A DNA stretch of 31,029 nucleotides, from the NCBI GenBank assembly GCA_964383565.1, contig CAYLIK010000018.1:1-31029 (forward strand), read 5' to 3'. Numbering within the stretch: the stretch's first letter is position 1; every line of letters begins with the position of its first letter. Below the pieces are notes generated by a model. It did no database searches, was not told the DNA's origin, and saw only the letters and a list, made by a program, of their open reading frames with translations. The translations under genes were made by a program, and so were the position numbers. This document shows, one piece after another, positions 8,112 to 16,160 of this stretch. Origin of the DNA: CANJQJ01 sp964383565 (lineage in GTDB: Bacteria; Pseudomonadota; Alphaproteobacteria; Sphingomonadales; Sphingomonadaceae).

Positions 8112-9506
8112 TTATTCCGCGGCGGGGGCCTCAAGCAACGTGTCGATGGCGACGTCTCGAGCAAGGGTGTCAACCGTCTCTACAACCTCGATTTCCTTCG
8201 AACCGGTATCGACGTTCAGATCGCGGAACCGCCGCGCTGAAACCAGTACGCGGCCTTCGAAGCTCGCTGCGAACTTGTTGTAATTGTCGACCGCACTGTT
8301 GAGCCCGCTGCCTACCTTGCGAAGATGGCCTGCCGCCACAGCCAGTCGCTCGTACATTTCCCGCCCAAGCTGGCCCACCTTCATGGCCTCCTCGGCCAGC
8401 TTCTCCTGCCGCCAGACACTGGCGACGGTGCGGGCGATTGCGACCAGGTTGGTAGGGGTGGCGAGGAGGACCTTCTTGTCGAAGGCCCATTGCCACAGTC
8501 CATCATCCTGTTCGAGCGCTGCTGTCAGGAAATGCTCGCCGGGAATGAACATCACGACATAATCGGCGGCATCGCCGAACTGATCCCAATAGCTTTTGCG
8601 GCCGAGCTGGTCGGCATGCGTGCGGATCGCGGCGGCATGGGCCTTGAGATGCGTCGAGCGGAGGGCTTCGTCCACCTCGTCGCAGGCGTCGAGATAGCCG
8701 TTGAGCGAACATTTGGCGTCAATGATGATCTGCCGCCCGCCCGGCAGGCTGACGATCACATCGGGACGTAGCCGGCCATCGTTTGTATTGACTGAAACCT
8801 CGCTCTGGAAATCAGCGTAGGGACTAAGGCCCGCCTGCTCCAGCACGTTGCGGAGCGTCTGTTCGCCCCAGCGCCCGCGCGCCTTGGGGCTGGCGCGCAG
8901 GGCGTTGACCAGTTTGGCGGCTTCGTCGCGCACCTGGGTCTGCCCCGCACGGACCAGCTCGACCGCTTCACGGAGCCCCGCATAGCTGTCGACCCGTTCC
9001 TTCTCGACCTTCGACAGGCCATCCTCATAGCGCTTCAGCGTGTCCTGCACCGGCGACAGCAGCAGCTTCAGTTTCGCCTCATGTTGTTCGCCGGCTTGAT
9101 TGAAGCGCTGATCGGCACGTTCGAGAAAGGCTTTCTGCGCCTCTCCCAACAATTTTCCGCCAATTTCCGAGAATTGTTGCGAAAGCTGTTCCCGCGCTTC
9201 CTGAAGCTGGGAAAGACGGGCCTCGAACGCGAGTTCGCGTTCCGCCTGTGTCGCCTTCAGCCGCGCTGCCTCAGTGCGGGCTTCCTCACGTTCGCGCTGA
9301 ACAGCTTCCAGAGCGGCTTCCAGTCTCGGCACCGCCTTCGCGCGCTCGTCAGTTGCGGCGAGCTCAGTGATGGCCTCGCGAAACCGATCGAGAGTCTGAT
9401 CCCGTTCGCTCCGCACGCGCGCTAGACCACGATTGCCAGCGAGATAGCCGACGACAAGACCCACCAGCAGAGCCACGAGCGCAAGCGCAGCGAGAGCGAG
9501 ATCCAT
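8112..9506 (-). CDS. rmuC: DNA recombination protein RmuC
   Basis: A 464-residue RmuC homologue. RmuC limits inversion-type recombination at short repeats in E. coli and has a nuclease-like core. Visible organisation: an N-terminal membrane anchor (residues 1-24, LALAALALVALLVGLVVGYLAG), a long coiled coil rich in Arg, Glu, Ala and Gln to about residue 200, then the conserved core with SPKARGRWGEQTLRNVLEQAGL, RPDVIVSLPGG, IIIDAKCSLNGY and FIPGEHFLTAAL, and a final helical segment. The ATG at 9506 is chosen because AAGGGG is well spaced; a GTG at 9512 is two codons upstream. It is the last gene of the recR-def-rmuC leftward unit. Confidence 0.95.
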   Translation of the reverse strand: MDLALAALALVALLVGLVVGYLAGNRGLARVRSERDQTLDRFREAITELAATDERAKAVPRLEAALEAVQREREEARTEAARLKATQAERELAFEARLSQLQEAREQLSQQFSEIGGKLLGEAQKAFLERADQRFNQAGEQHEAKLKLLLSPVQDTLKRYEDGLSKVEKERVDSYAGLREAVELVRAGQTQVRDEAAKLVNALRASPKARGRWGEQTLRNVLEQAGLSPYADFQSEVSVNTNDGRLRPDVIVSLPGGRQIIIDAKCSLNGYLDACDEVDEALRSTHLKAHAAAIRTHADQLGRKSYWDQFGDAADYVVMFIPGEHFLTAALEQDDGLWQWAFDKKVLLATPTNLVAIARTVASVWRQEKLAEEAMKVGQLGREMYERLAVAAGHLRKVGSGLNSAVDNYNKFAASFEGRVLVSARRFRDLNVDTGSKEIEVVETVDTLARDVAIDTLLEAPAAE

Positions 9507-9569
9507 GGCCACCCCTTAATGAGAACAGATGGCGAACTTCTAAACCGGTCGCATCCTAGAAAGCAAGGC

Positions 9570-10106
9570 TCAAGCCGCGTTGGCGCGCCGTTCCTTCTTG
9601 AGTTTCTTCAGGATCATCTCGCGTCTCAACCGGGACAGGTGATCGATGAAGAGAATGCCTTCCAGATGGTCCATTTCATGCTGGAGACAGGTGGCGAGCA
9701 AACCGTCGATCTGTTCGTCATGCGCCTCGCCCTTTTCATCCAGCCAGCGGGCATGGATCGTCGCGGGCCGCTCCACCTCGGCGAACTGGTCGGGCACCGA
9801 CAGGCAGCCTTCGTTGTACACCGACTGCTCGGCCGAAGGATCGTGGATTTCGGGATTGATGAAGACGCGGGGATTGCGGACGGGTTCGGCCTCCTCCTCC
9901 TCGCTCTCCCGCTCCTGCAGGTCGATCACCAGCACGCGCTTGGGGACGCCCACCTGGATTGCGGCGAGGCCGATGCCCGGCGCGGCGTACATCGTCTCGA
10001 ACATGTCGGCGATCAGCTTCCGCAGATCGGCGTCGACAGTTTCGACCGGCGTTGACTTGACGCGCAGCCGCGGATCGGGCGCTTCGAGGATGGGTAGAAT
10101 GGCCAT
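9570..10106 (-). CDS. def: peptide deformylase
   Basis: Removes the formyl group from the N-terminal methionine of new proteins, acting at the ribosome exit. The 178-residue protein has all three motifs: GIGLAAIQ (residues 44-51), EGCLS (metal ligand C101) and QHEMDHLEG (H143, catalytic E144, H147). An acidic insert (residues about 66-74, ESEEEEAEP) lies between motifs 1 and 2, and the basic C-terminal tail LKKLKKERR may contact the ribosome. It is 31 nt after recR and 63 nt before rmuC on the same strand. Unlike the common def-fmt arrangement, fmt here is on the opposite strand across recR. Confidence 0.98.
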   Translation of the reverse strand: MAILPILEAPDPRLRVKSTPVETVDADLRKLIADMFETMYAAPGIGLAAIQVGVPKRVLVIDLQERESEEEEAEPVRNPRVFINPEIHDPSAEQSVYNEGCLSVPDQFAEVERPATIHARWLDEKGEAHDEQIDGLLATCLQHEMDHLEGILFIDHLSRLRREMILKKLKKERRANAA

Positions 10107-10137
10107 CAGCTGAAATTAGGAGAGAATCGGTCGATTT

Positions 10138-10734
10138 TCAAGCGATCGGCCTGCGCGCGCGCAATGCCTGCGCCAGCGTGCCCTCATCGAGATAATCAAG
10201 TTCGCCCCCGACCGGCAGGCCATGCGCGAGCTGGGTGAGCCGCACCGGATACTGCGTGATGCGATCGGCGATATAGTGGGCAGTGGTCTGGCCTTCGAGG
10301 GTCGCGTTCATCGCCAGCACCACCTCGTCGATCCCGCCCGCCGCGATCCGAGTCACCAGCTTGTCGATCGAAAGATCCTCCGGCCGGATGCCTTCCAGCG
10401 CCGACAGCCGCCCGCCCAGCACATGATAGCGCCCCGGAAACAGCCGGCTGCGGTCGAGCGCCCAGAGATCGGCGACTTCCTCGACGACGCAGAGCATGCG
10501 CGGGTCTCGTCGCTGGTCGGAACAGATGACGCAAGGGTCGGTCGTATCGACATTGCCGCAGATCGAGCAGGTCGAAAGCCGCTCGTTCACCGCCTGCAGC
10601 GCGCGCAGCAGCGGCGCCATCGCCGCCTCGCGCTTGCGGAGCAGATGCAGCACCGCCCGCCGCGCCGAACGCGGCCCGAGCCCCGGCAGGCGGGAGAGGG
10701 CCTGCACCAATGCCTCGATTTCGGGAGACGCCAT
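10138..10734 (-). CDS. recR: recombination mediator RecR
   Basis: A 198-residue RecR, which works with RecF and RecO to load RecA on gapped DNA. Domains in order: helix-hairpin-helix LPGLGPRSARRAVLHLL (residues 16-32), a four-Cys zinc finger (C56, C59, C68, C71), the Toprim domain with CVVEEVADLWALDRS, and the C-terminal Walker-B-like region. The frame runs open far upstream, into the fmt coding region on the other strand, but MASPEIEALVQALSRLPG is the usual RecR N-terminus and a GGAG lies just before the ATG at 10734. It is first in the recR-def-rmuC unit and divergent from fmt with a 54-nt gap. Confidence 0.97.
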   Translation of the reverse strand: MASPEIEALVQALSRLPGLGPRSARRAVLHLLRKREAAMAPLLRALQAVNERLSTCSICGNVDTTDPCVICSDQRRDPRMLCVVEEVADLWALDRSRLFPGRYHVLGGRLSALEGIRPEDLSIDKLVTRIAAGGIDEVVLAMNATLEGQTTAHYIADRITQYPVRLTQLAHGLPVGGELDYLDEGTLAQALRARRPIA

Positions 10735-10788
10735 GCTCCAAAGCGATAAGGGCTTGCGTTTCGCGGCGCTAGTGTCTGTAGACCCGTC

Positions 10789-11694
10789 ATGCGTATCGCC
10801 TTCATGGGAACCCCGGATTTCGCCGTGCCTGCGCTCGATGCGCTGGCGAACGCGGGGCATGAGATCGCAGCCGTCTATTGCCAGCCGCCGCGCCCGGCGG
10901 GGCGGGGCAAGGCGCCGCGTCCATCCCCCGTGCAGCTTCGCGCCGAGGCGCTTGGGCTTGAGGTTCGTTATCCGGCGAGCCTGCGTGACCCAGAGGAGCA
11001 GGCGGCGTTCGCGGCGCTTGATCTCGATGCGGCGGTTGTCGCAGCTTACGGGCTGATCCTGCCGGTGCCGGTGCTGAAGGCGCCACGGCTTGGCTGCTTC
11101 AACATTCATGCGTCGCTGCTTCCCCGCTGGCGCGGCGCAGCGCCGATCGTGCGGGCGATTCTCACGGGCGACAATGTGACCGGTGTTACCATCATGCGGA
11201 TGGAGAAGGGGCTGGATACCGGGCCGATGCTGGCAACTGTCGAAACGGCGGTCGATCGCAAGACGGGCGGCAATCTGACGAGGGAGCTCGCCGAAAAAGG
11301 CGCTGCGTTGATGGTTAAGGTGCTGGGCGACCTCTCCCGCTATCCCCAGATACCGCAGCCGGCCGAAGGCGTGACCTATGCCGCCAAAGTCGAGAAATCG
11401 GAGGCGCGCCTGGATTTCAGCCAGAGCGCCGAACAGGTCGAACGTCAGGTGCGCGCATTCAATCCGGCGCCGGGGGCTTTTTTCGAGGTTGCAGGCGAAC
11501 GCGTGCGAATATTGGCCGGCGAGATCGTGGCTGACGATGGCAACGCTGGGCGCGTTCTCGACGAACGGCTCACGATTGCCTGCGGAGCCGGGGCGATCCG
11601 GCCGACGCTTGTCCAGCGGGCGGGGCGGGGCGTGATGGCGACGGAGGAGCTTCTGCGCGGCTTCGCAATTCCCCAGGGGACATTGCTGGAATGA
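10789..11694 (+). CDS. fmt: methionyl-tRNA formyltransferase
   Basis: Transfers a formyl group from 10-formyl-tetrahydrofolate to methionyl-initiator tRNA. The 301-residue protein starts with MRIAFMGTPDFAVPAL. The catalytic N105, H107 and D143 are visible in FNIHASLLPRWRGAAPI and KGLDTGPML, and SLLP (109-112) is the family signature. The C-terminal OB-like tRNA-binding domain begins at about residue 205 with KVEKSEARLDFSQSAEQVERQVRAFNP. Little Shine-Dalgarno is seen. It overlaps truA by 4 nt (ATGA), so the two are translationally coupled. Confidence 0.98.
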   Translation: MRIAFMGTPDFAVPALDALANAGHEIAAVYCQPPRPAGRGKAPRPSPVQLRAEALGLEVRYPASLRDPEEQAAFAALDLDAAVVAAYGLILPVPVLKAPRLGCFNIHASLLPRWRGAAPIVRAILTGDNVTGVTIMRMEKGLDTGPMLATVETAVDRKTGGNLTRELAEKGAALMVKVLGDLSRYPQIPQPAEGVTYAAKVEKSEARLDFSQSAEQVERQVRAFNPAPGAFFEVAGERVRILAGEIVADDGNAGRVLDERLTIACGAGAIRPTLVQRAGRGVMATEELLRGFAIPQGTLLE

Positions 11695-12431
11695 CCCGCT
11701 TCCGGCTGACTGTCGAATATGATGGCCGGCCCTTCATGGGCTGGCAGAGGCAAGCCCATGGCCCCAGCGTGCAGGGCGCGATCGAGCAGGCGATCATAGC
11801 GGTGACTGGGGAGACGGTTACGATCCATGCCGCCGGGAGAACCGACGCCGGAGTGCATGGACTCGCCATGACCGCGCATGCGGACATCGAGCGCCCGATC
11901 ACGCCGTTTCGGCTGGGCGAGGCGTTGAATGCGAAGCTGCGGCCCGATCCGGTCGCGATCACAGCGTGCGCAGTTGTACCGAATGACTGGCATGCCCGCT
12001 TTTCATGCATCGGTCGTCGCTATCGCTACCGGATCTTCAATCGAAGGGCGCCGTTGACGCTCGAATGTGGGCTGGCCTGGCACGTGACGTCGCCACTCGA
12101 CGCCGATGCGATGGAGTTGGCGGCGCAGCGGCTGGTCGGGCTGCATGATTTCACCACCTTCCGTTCGGCGCATTGCCAGGCTAACAGCGCGGTCAAGACA
12201 CTCGACCGGCTTGCCGTGCGCCGCGACGGCGATGCGTTGATAATTGAGGTGGCCGCGCGCAGTTTTCTCCACCATCAGGTGCGTTCCATGGTGGGATGCC
12301 TTGCGCTGGTGGGGCAGGGGAAGTGGAGCGCCGACGATCTGGGCGCTGCCCTGGAGGCGAAAGATCGAGCAGCGCTGGGATTGAATGCGCCGCCTGACGG
12401 GCTTTATTTTGTTGAGGCGGTTTATTCGTAG
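11691..12431 (+). CDS. truA: tRNA pseudouridine(38-40) synthase TruA
   Basis: Isomerises uridines 38-40 in the anticodon arm of several tRNAs. The 246-residue protein opens with RFRLTVEYDGRPFMGWQRQ and has the catalytic D52 in AGRTDAGVHG, followed by FSCIGRRYRYRIFNR and FLHHQVRSMVGCL. It overlaps fmt by ATGA. It converges on the DUF1289 gene with 14 nt between the stops. No terminator hairpin was recognised. Confidence 0.98.
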   Translation: MTRFRLTVEYDGRPFMGWQRQAHGPSVQGAIEQAIIAVTGETVTIHAAGRTDAGVHGLAMTAHADIERPITPFRLGEALNAKLRPDPVAITACAVVPNDWHARFSCIGRRYRYRIFNRRAPLTLECGLAWHVTSPLDADAMELAAQRLVGLHDFTTFRSAHCQANSAVKTLDRLAVRRDGDALIIEVAARSFLHHQVRSMVGCLALVGQGKWSADDLGAALEAKDRAALGLNAPPDGLYFVEAVYS

Positions 12432-12445
12432 CTCTGGCCGCAGGC

Positions 12446-12631
12446 TTAGACTGAGCGCACTTCACCTGTTCGACGGCGCATTGCAGTGGCCGACAGAATC
12501 GCGCGTTTCCGCTCATCCGATGCGGTCGACCATTCCATGATTTCTTCGATTGTCCTGCTACAGCCGAGGCAGACATCGTTGCTGTCCAAGGTGCAGCAGC
12601 GCGTGCAGGGCGATGGGACTTCTTCGTTCAG
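12446..12631 (-). CDS. DUF1289 small cysteine-rich protein, probable CTG start
   Basis: A 61-codon gene read in the minus strand immediately after the helicase. The translation begins NEEVPSPCTRCCTLD after the start codon, then NDVCLGCSRTIEEIMEW and a basic tail, which is the DUF1289 pattern: C9-x3-C13, C21-x2-C24, with Arg-Thr and a following Glu-Ile-x2-Trp. These Cys probably bind a metal, but function is unknown. No in-frame ATG, GTG or TTG precedes the first Cys; the last in-frame stop is about 70 nt upstream within the helicase gene. The best start is CTG at 12631-12629, which shares TG with the helicase stop (CTGA), an arrangement matching ATGA-type translational coupling. A second possibility is a missed base change in the start codon. 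It lies convergent with truA. Confidence 0.8.
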   Translation of the reverse strand: MNEEVPSPCTRCCTLDSNDVCLGCSRTIEEIMEWSTASDERKRAILSATAMRRRTGEVRSV

Positions 12632-14037
12632 GAAGAGAAGCTCACGCCAAGGAAGTCCGGCACGGGGCCGTTCCAGCCATCGTCAGGGCCGTCATCGCGC
12701 TGCTCGTCACGCCGGGAATGTTCCCGGCGAGGCTGATCACGCGGAGGCTGATCAGCGCGAGGCTGATCGCGGCCGGGATCGGGTTGCCTTTCCGCCTTTT
12801 GCTGAACGGCGGCAGGGCTTTTTTCTTCAGTCCGCGCGCCGCCTCTACCGCGCCGGCTTCGCGCTGGTTTCGGTTCGGTTTCGTCCGGCTGGGCTGAGTC
12901 CGCTTCTCTCGCAGGCTCAGCCTTGCGGCCCACGCGGGGGATCTTGATGCCGGTCAGTTTTTCGATCGCGTCGACAGCTTCGCCGTCTTCGGGCGTCACG
13001 AGCGAGAAAGCCGATCCGGTGGCGCCGGCGCGGCCCGTGCGGCCGATGCGGTGGATATAATCGTCAGGATGCCATGGCACGTCAAAATTGAAGACGTGGC
13101 TCACCCCCTTGATATCGAGCCCACGTGCGGCGACGTCCGAGGCGACGAGGATATTGATGTCACCGCCCTTGAAGCGGTCGAGTTCCTTGATGCGCTCCGA
13201 CTGTTCCATGTCGCCATGGATCTGGGTGGCGGCATAGCCGTGGCGCTGAAGGCTGGTCGCCAGTTCACGCACGGTGGTCTTGCGGTTGCAGAAGATGATC
13301 GCGGTGTTGACCTTCTCCGATTCGAGCAGACCGCGCAGCACATCCCGCTTGTTGCGGGCGGACGCCACTTCGACCAGTTTTTGATCGATCGACAGGTTCG
13401 CGGTCGCGGGACGCGATACCTCGACCTGCCTGGGGTTGGAGAGGAACTTGTCGGCCAGCTTCTTGATCGGCGCGGGCATGGTGGCCGAGAAGAGCAGGGT
13501 TTGCCGATCGCGCGGCAGCTTGGTGCAGATTTCCTCGATATCCGGGATGAAGCCCATGTCGAGCATCCGGTCAGCCTCGTCGATCACGAGCAGGCTGCAG
13601 CCAGTGAGCAGGATCTTGCCGCGCTGGAACAGGTCCATCAGCCGGCCCGGGGTAGCGATCAGTACGTCGACGCCCTTTTCGAGCGCCGCGACCTGATCGC
13701 CCATGTTCACGCCACCGATCAGCAGCGCCATCGAGAGCTTGTGATATTTGCCGTATTTCTCGAAATTCTCGGCGACCTGCGCTGCCAGTTCGCGCGTCGG
13801 CTCAAGGATCAGCGATCGGGGCATGCGGGCGCGGCTGCGGCCATGGGCGAGGATATCGATCATCGGCAGGACGAAACTGGCGGTCTTGCCGGTGCCGGTC
13901 TGGGCGATGCCGACAAGATCGCGCATCATCAGGACGGACGGGATCGCCTGTTCCTGAATGGGTGTGGGTTCGCTATAGCCCGCCTCGGTTACGGCGCGCA
14001 GCAATTCGTCGGAAAGGCCGAGATCGGCAAAAGTCAT
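12628..14037 (-). CDS. rhlE: RhlE-type DEAD-box ATP-dependent RNA helicase
   Basis: A 469-residue RNA helicase that unwinds structured RNA, usually in ribosome assembly, RNA decay or cold adaptation. Motifs in order: Q motif around residues 24-28, AQTGTGKT (45-52), PTRELA (80-85), TPGR (129-132), DEAD (153-156), SAT (184-186), ARGLDI (304-309) and HRIGRTGR (329-336). The tail from about residue 371 is disordered, rich in R, P, D, Q and E, and contains a 5-residue repeat. It ends in the conserved-looking DFLGVSFSS. The ATG at 14037 gives the usual MTFADLGL opening, with GGA at proper spacing. Directly upstream is a terminator-like hairpin. The downstream DUF1289 gene overlaps its stop. Confidence 0.94.
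   Translation of the reverse strand: MTFADLGLSDELLRAVTEAGYSEPTPIQEQAIPSVLMMRDLVGIAQTGTGKTASFVLPMIDILAHGRSRARMPRSLILEPTRELAAQVAENFEKYGKYHKLSMALLIGGVNMGDQVAALEKGVDVLIATPGRLMDLFQRGKILLTGCSLLVIDEADRMLDMGFIPDIEEICTKLPRDRQTLLFSATMPAPIKKLADKFLSNPRQVEVSRPATANLSIDQKLVEVASARNKRDVLRGLLESEKVNTAIIFCNRKTTVRELATSLQRHGYAATQIHGDMEQSERIKELDRFKGGDINILVASDVAARGLDIKGVSHVFNFDVPWHPDDYIHRIGRTGRAGATGSAFSLVTPEDGEAVDAIEKLTGIKIPRVGRKAEPAREADSAQPDETEPKPARSRRGRGGARTEEKSPAAVQQKAERQPDPGRDQPRADQPPRDQPRREHSRRDEQRDDGPDDGWNGPVPDFLGVSFSS
12729..12768 (-). repeat. three-copy 15-bp tandem repeat in the helicase tail
   Basis: The plus-strand core GAGGCTGATC recurs at 12729, 12744 and 12759, with an exact 15-bp period. It encodes DQPRA, DQPPR and DQPRR in the helicase tail (each copy one pentapeptide). 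Slippage could lengthen or shorten the tail without a frameshift. Confidence 0.75.
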
Positions 14038-14047
14038 GCGTTATCCG

Positions 14048-14074
14048 AAAAATGCGGGGCAAAAATGCGCCGCA
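14048..14074 (-). terminator. terminator-like hairpin in the rhlE leader (possible attenuator)
   Basis: On the minus strand, TGCGGCGCA (14074-14066), loop TTTT, TGCCCCGCA (14061-14053): a 9-bp stem with one C-C mismatch, followed directly by T5 (14052-14048). The rhlE ATG lies 10 nt after the T-run. It could end the transcript of the upstream secreted-protein gene, regulate rhlE, or do both. Confidence 0.65.
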
Positions 14075-14141
14075 GTCTTGCCGGGGCCGGTGCCGGTTGA
14101 GAGCGTCCTTGTCAAGGTAAAGCGGTGGAAAAAGGCGCGGA

Positions 14142-14561
14142 TCAGCGTTTGGGGACGAGTTTCCGAAAGCGGGTGATCTCGCATTCGCCACCGGAACGAG
14201 CGTGAATGGCGTCCCGATCGGCGCAGATCAGTCCGTCGTCGCCCGGTTTCAGATAGAAGCCGTTATAATAATCCAGCGCGGGGCAGGAGGATTCGAGTTC
14301 GGCGCGCAATCGCAGACCACCTTGCAGAATGAAGTCCACCGTTCGGGAATCGATCAGCGTCGCCCCTGCGATTCCTTGCAGCGGCATGCATTTAGGACCG
14401 CTCTTTTCCTTCCAGCGCATCGCACGGCGCTCGGGAACGACGCGTGTGGGAACGCGCACGATCACGCGCTCGCGAATGATCACCTGAGCCATTTGAGTTG
14501 GCGCGGGGTCCATCGGCACGGGTGCCTGCGCGAGCCCGAGCCCGACCAATGCCGTCAGCAT
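14142..14561 (-). CDS. small secreted protein of unknown function
   Basis: A 139-residue protein with a short signal-like N-terminus (MLTALVGLGLAQA). The mature protein has a Val/Arg-rich segment (QVIIRERVIVRVPTRVV), then four cysteines in GPKCMP, SSCPAL, LICADRD and GECEI, probably two disulfides. The block LDYYNGFYLKPGDDGLICADRD resembles conserved hypothetical proteins of sphingomonads, but no function is known. The frame is open to 14633; the ATG at 14561 is favoured because it gives a signal peptide, while the longer form overlaps no signal. It is upstream of rhlE on the same strand and divergent from the FAD oxidoreductase. Confidence 0.65.
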   Translation of the reverse strand: MLTALVGLGLAQAPVPMDPAPTQMAQVIIRERVIVRVPTRVVPERRAMRWKEKSGPKCMPLQGIAGATLIDSRTVDFILQGGLRLRAELESSCPALDYYNGFYLKPGDDGLICADRDAIHARSGGECEITRFRKLVPKR

Positions 14562-14651
14562 CACGATATCTTGCTCACCACATTGCCCATGCGCTCGCGT
14601 TCGAACCTCGTCCTTGGCCCGACAGGCCGCCACGGTCTATAGGCTAGCAGA

Positions 14652-16100
14652 ATGAACCTGAACGAACCCAGTCCCGATTTGCTGCAAAAGCTGGCTGAGC
14701 GGCTCGGTCCCAAGGGGTTTTCGACTGACCCGGTCGATCTGGACCCCTGGCTGACCGACTGGCGGGGGCGTGTGCACGGGTCGGCCGCGGCGCTGCTGTC
14801 GCCGGCCAATCGCGAGGAGATCGCCGATATCGTGCGGTGGGCAGCCGCCGAACGCGTCGCCATCGTGCCGCAGGGGGGCAACACATCGATGGTCGCCGGC
14901 GCAACGCCAACGCGCGGATCGTTGCTGCTGTCGCTTCGGCGGATGAACGCGATCCGATCGATATCGTCCGAGGAGAATATCGCGATCGTGGAAGCCGGCG
15001 TGATCCTGAGCGACCTGCACCGTGCGGCGGAGGCAGCGGGCCGGCGCTTTCCACTTTCGCTGGCGGCCAAGGATTCGGCCACGATCGGCGGGCTGATCTC
15101 GACCAACGCCGGAGGAACACAGGTGCTGCGCTTCGGGCCGATGCGCGCGCTGGTGCTGGGCGTGGAAGCGGTGTTGCCGGATGGGAGCATCTTCGAGGGG
15201 CTCTCGGCATTGCGCAAGGACAATCGGGGGTACGACATTCGCCAGCTGCTGGCCGGAGCCGAGGGGACGCTTGGCATCGTGACTGCGGCATCGCTTCGGC
15301 TGGAGACTGCTATCGGGGAGCGCGTGGTGGCCTGGGTGGGTCTGGCCACCGCCGACAATGCCCTGCCGTTGCTTCGTATGTTGGAAGGACGGGTGGGCGA
15401 TGCGGTGGAGGGGTTCGAACTTGTCCCCGCCACGGCCCTCGAACTGGTGCTTCGGCATATCGAGCGGGCTCGCGATCCGCTGGCCGCCAAGCATGGCTGC
15501 TATGTGCTCATCGAGGCCGCATTCCCGCCTGGTACGCCGGATGCACGCGACAGGGTCGAGTCGGCGCTGATGGAGGCGATCGAGCAGCGGCTGGTCGAGG
15601 ATGCCTCGATCGCCGCCAATGAGACCCAAGCGGACGCGTTGTGGGCGCTCCGTGAGAGCATATCGGAGGCAGAGCGGCTGGACGGCATCTCGGTTAAGCA
15701 TGACATCTCGGTGCCGGTTTCGGACATGCCCGGCTTCATGGAAAGTGCGGCGCGTGAGGTCGAGAGGGCCTTTGCCGGCGCACGGGTCGTCGCTTTTGGT
15801 CATCTCGGGGACGGCAATGTCCACTTCAACGTGCGCAGCCCGGAAGGGCAGGCGGCCCAGCCCTGGTTCGATGCGAACAATGTCGGGATCAACCGCCTGG
15901 TCCATGATCTGGTCACGGCCGCTGAAGGTTCGATCTCGGCGGAGCATGGCATTGGCCAGCTCAAACTCGCCGAGTTCGCGCGGCTGGCCGGTCCCACGCG
16001 ATTGGCCGCGCTCAGGGCGATCAAGCAGGCGTTCGATCCGCTCGGCATCATGAATCCCGGCAAGCTCGTGCCGCTTGCGTCCGATCCGCCCGCGCCATAG
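14652..16100 (+). CDS. FAD-linked D-2-hydroxyacid dehydrogenase (D2HGDH/GlcD type)
   Basis: A 482-residue flavoprotein that oxidises a D-2-hydroxy acid; the closest functional classes are D-2-hydroxyglutarate dehydrogenase, D-lactate dehydrogenase and the GlcD subunit of glycolate oxidase. The N-terminal PCMH-type FAD domain has PQGGNTSM (residues 73-80) and SATIGGLISTNAGG with GAEGTLGIVT further on. The C-terminal FAD-oxidase domain has GHLGDGNVHFNV (about 383) and EHGIGQLK (about 430), which supply metal ligands. Single-gene form, without a GlcE or iron-sulfur partner beside it, favours the D2HGDH class. The ATG at 14652 has only a weak Shine-Dalgarno. It is followed by sapC after 60 nt. 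Confidence 0.9.
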   Translation: MNLNEPSPDLLQKLAERLGPKGFSTDPVDLDPWLTDWRGRVHGSAAALLSPANREEIADIVRWAAAERVAIVPQGGNTSMVAGATPTRGSLLLSLRRMNAIRSISSEENIAIVEAGVILSDLHRAAEAAGRRFPLSLAAKDSATIGGLISTNAGGTQVLRFGPMRALVLGVEAVLPDGSIFEGLSALRKDNRGYDIRQLLAGAEGTLGIVTAASLRLETAIGERVVAWVGLATADNALPLLRMLEGRVGDAVEGFELVPATALELVLRHIERARDPLAAKHGCYVLIEAAFPPGTPDARDRVESALMEAIEQRLVEDASIAANETQADALWALRESISEAERLDGISVKHDISVPVSDMPGFMESAAREVERAFAGARVVAFGHLGDGNVHFNVRSPEGQAAQPWFDANNVGINRLVHDLVTAAEGSISAEHGIGQLKLAEFARLAGPTRLAALRAIKQAFDPLGIMNPGKLVPLASDPPAP

Positions 16101-16160
16101 AGGGCGCTTCGAAACGAAAGCCCGGCTGGGCGAGGATCCGGCCGTTCAGGAGATCATATC

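Noticed and set aside
10735..11109. N-terminal extension of recR to 323 residues
   Set aside because: The added part is Arg-rich, antisense to fmt, and RecR proteins start at the MASPEIEAL position.
14637..15947. 436-codon open frame antisense to the FAD dehydrogenase
   Set aside because: Shadow frame; the plus-strand protein has the FAD and metal motifs.
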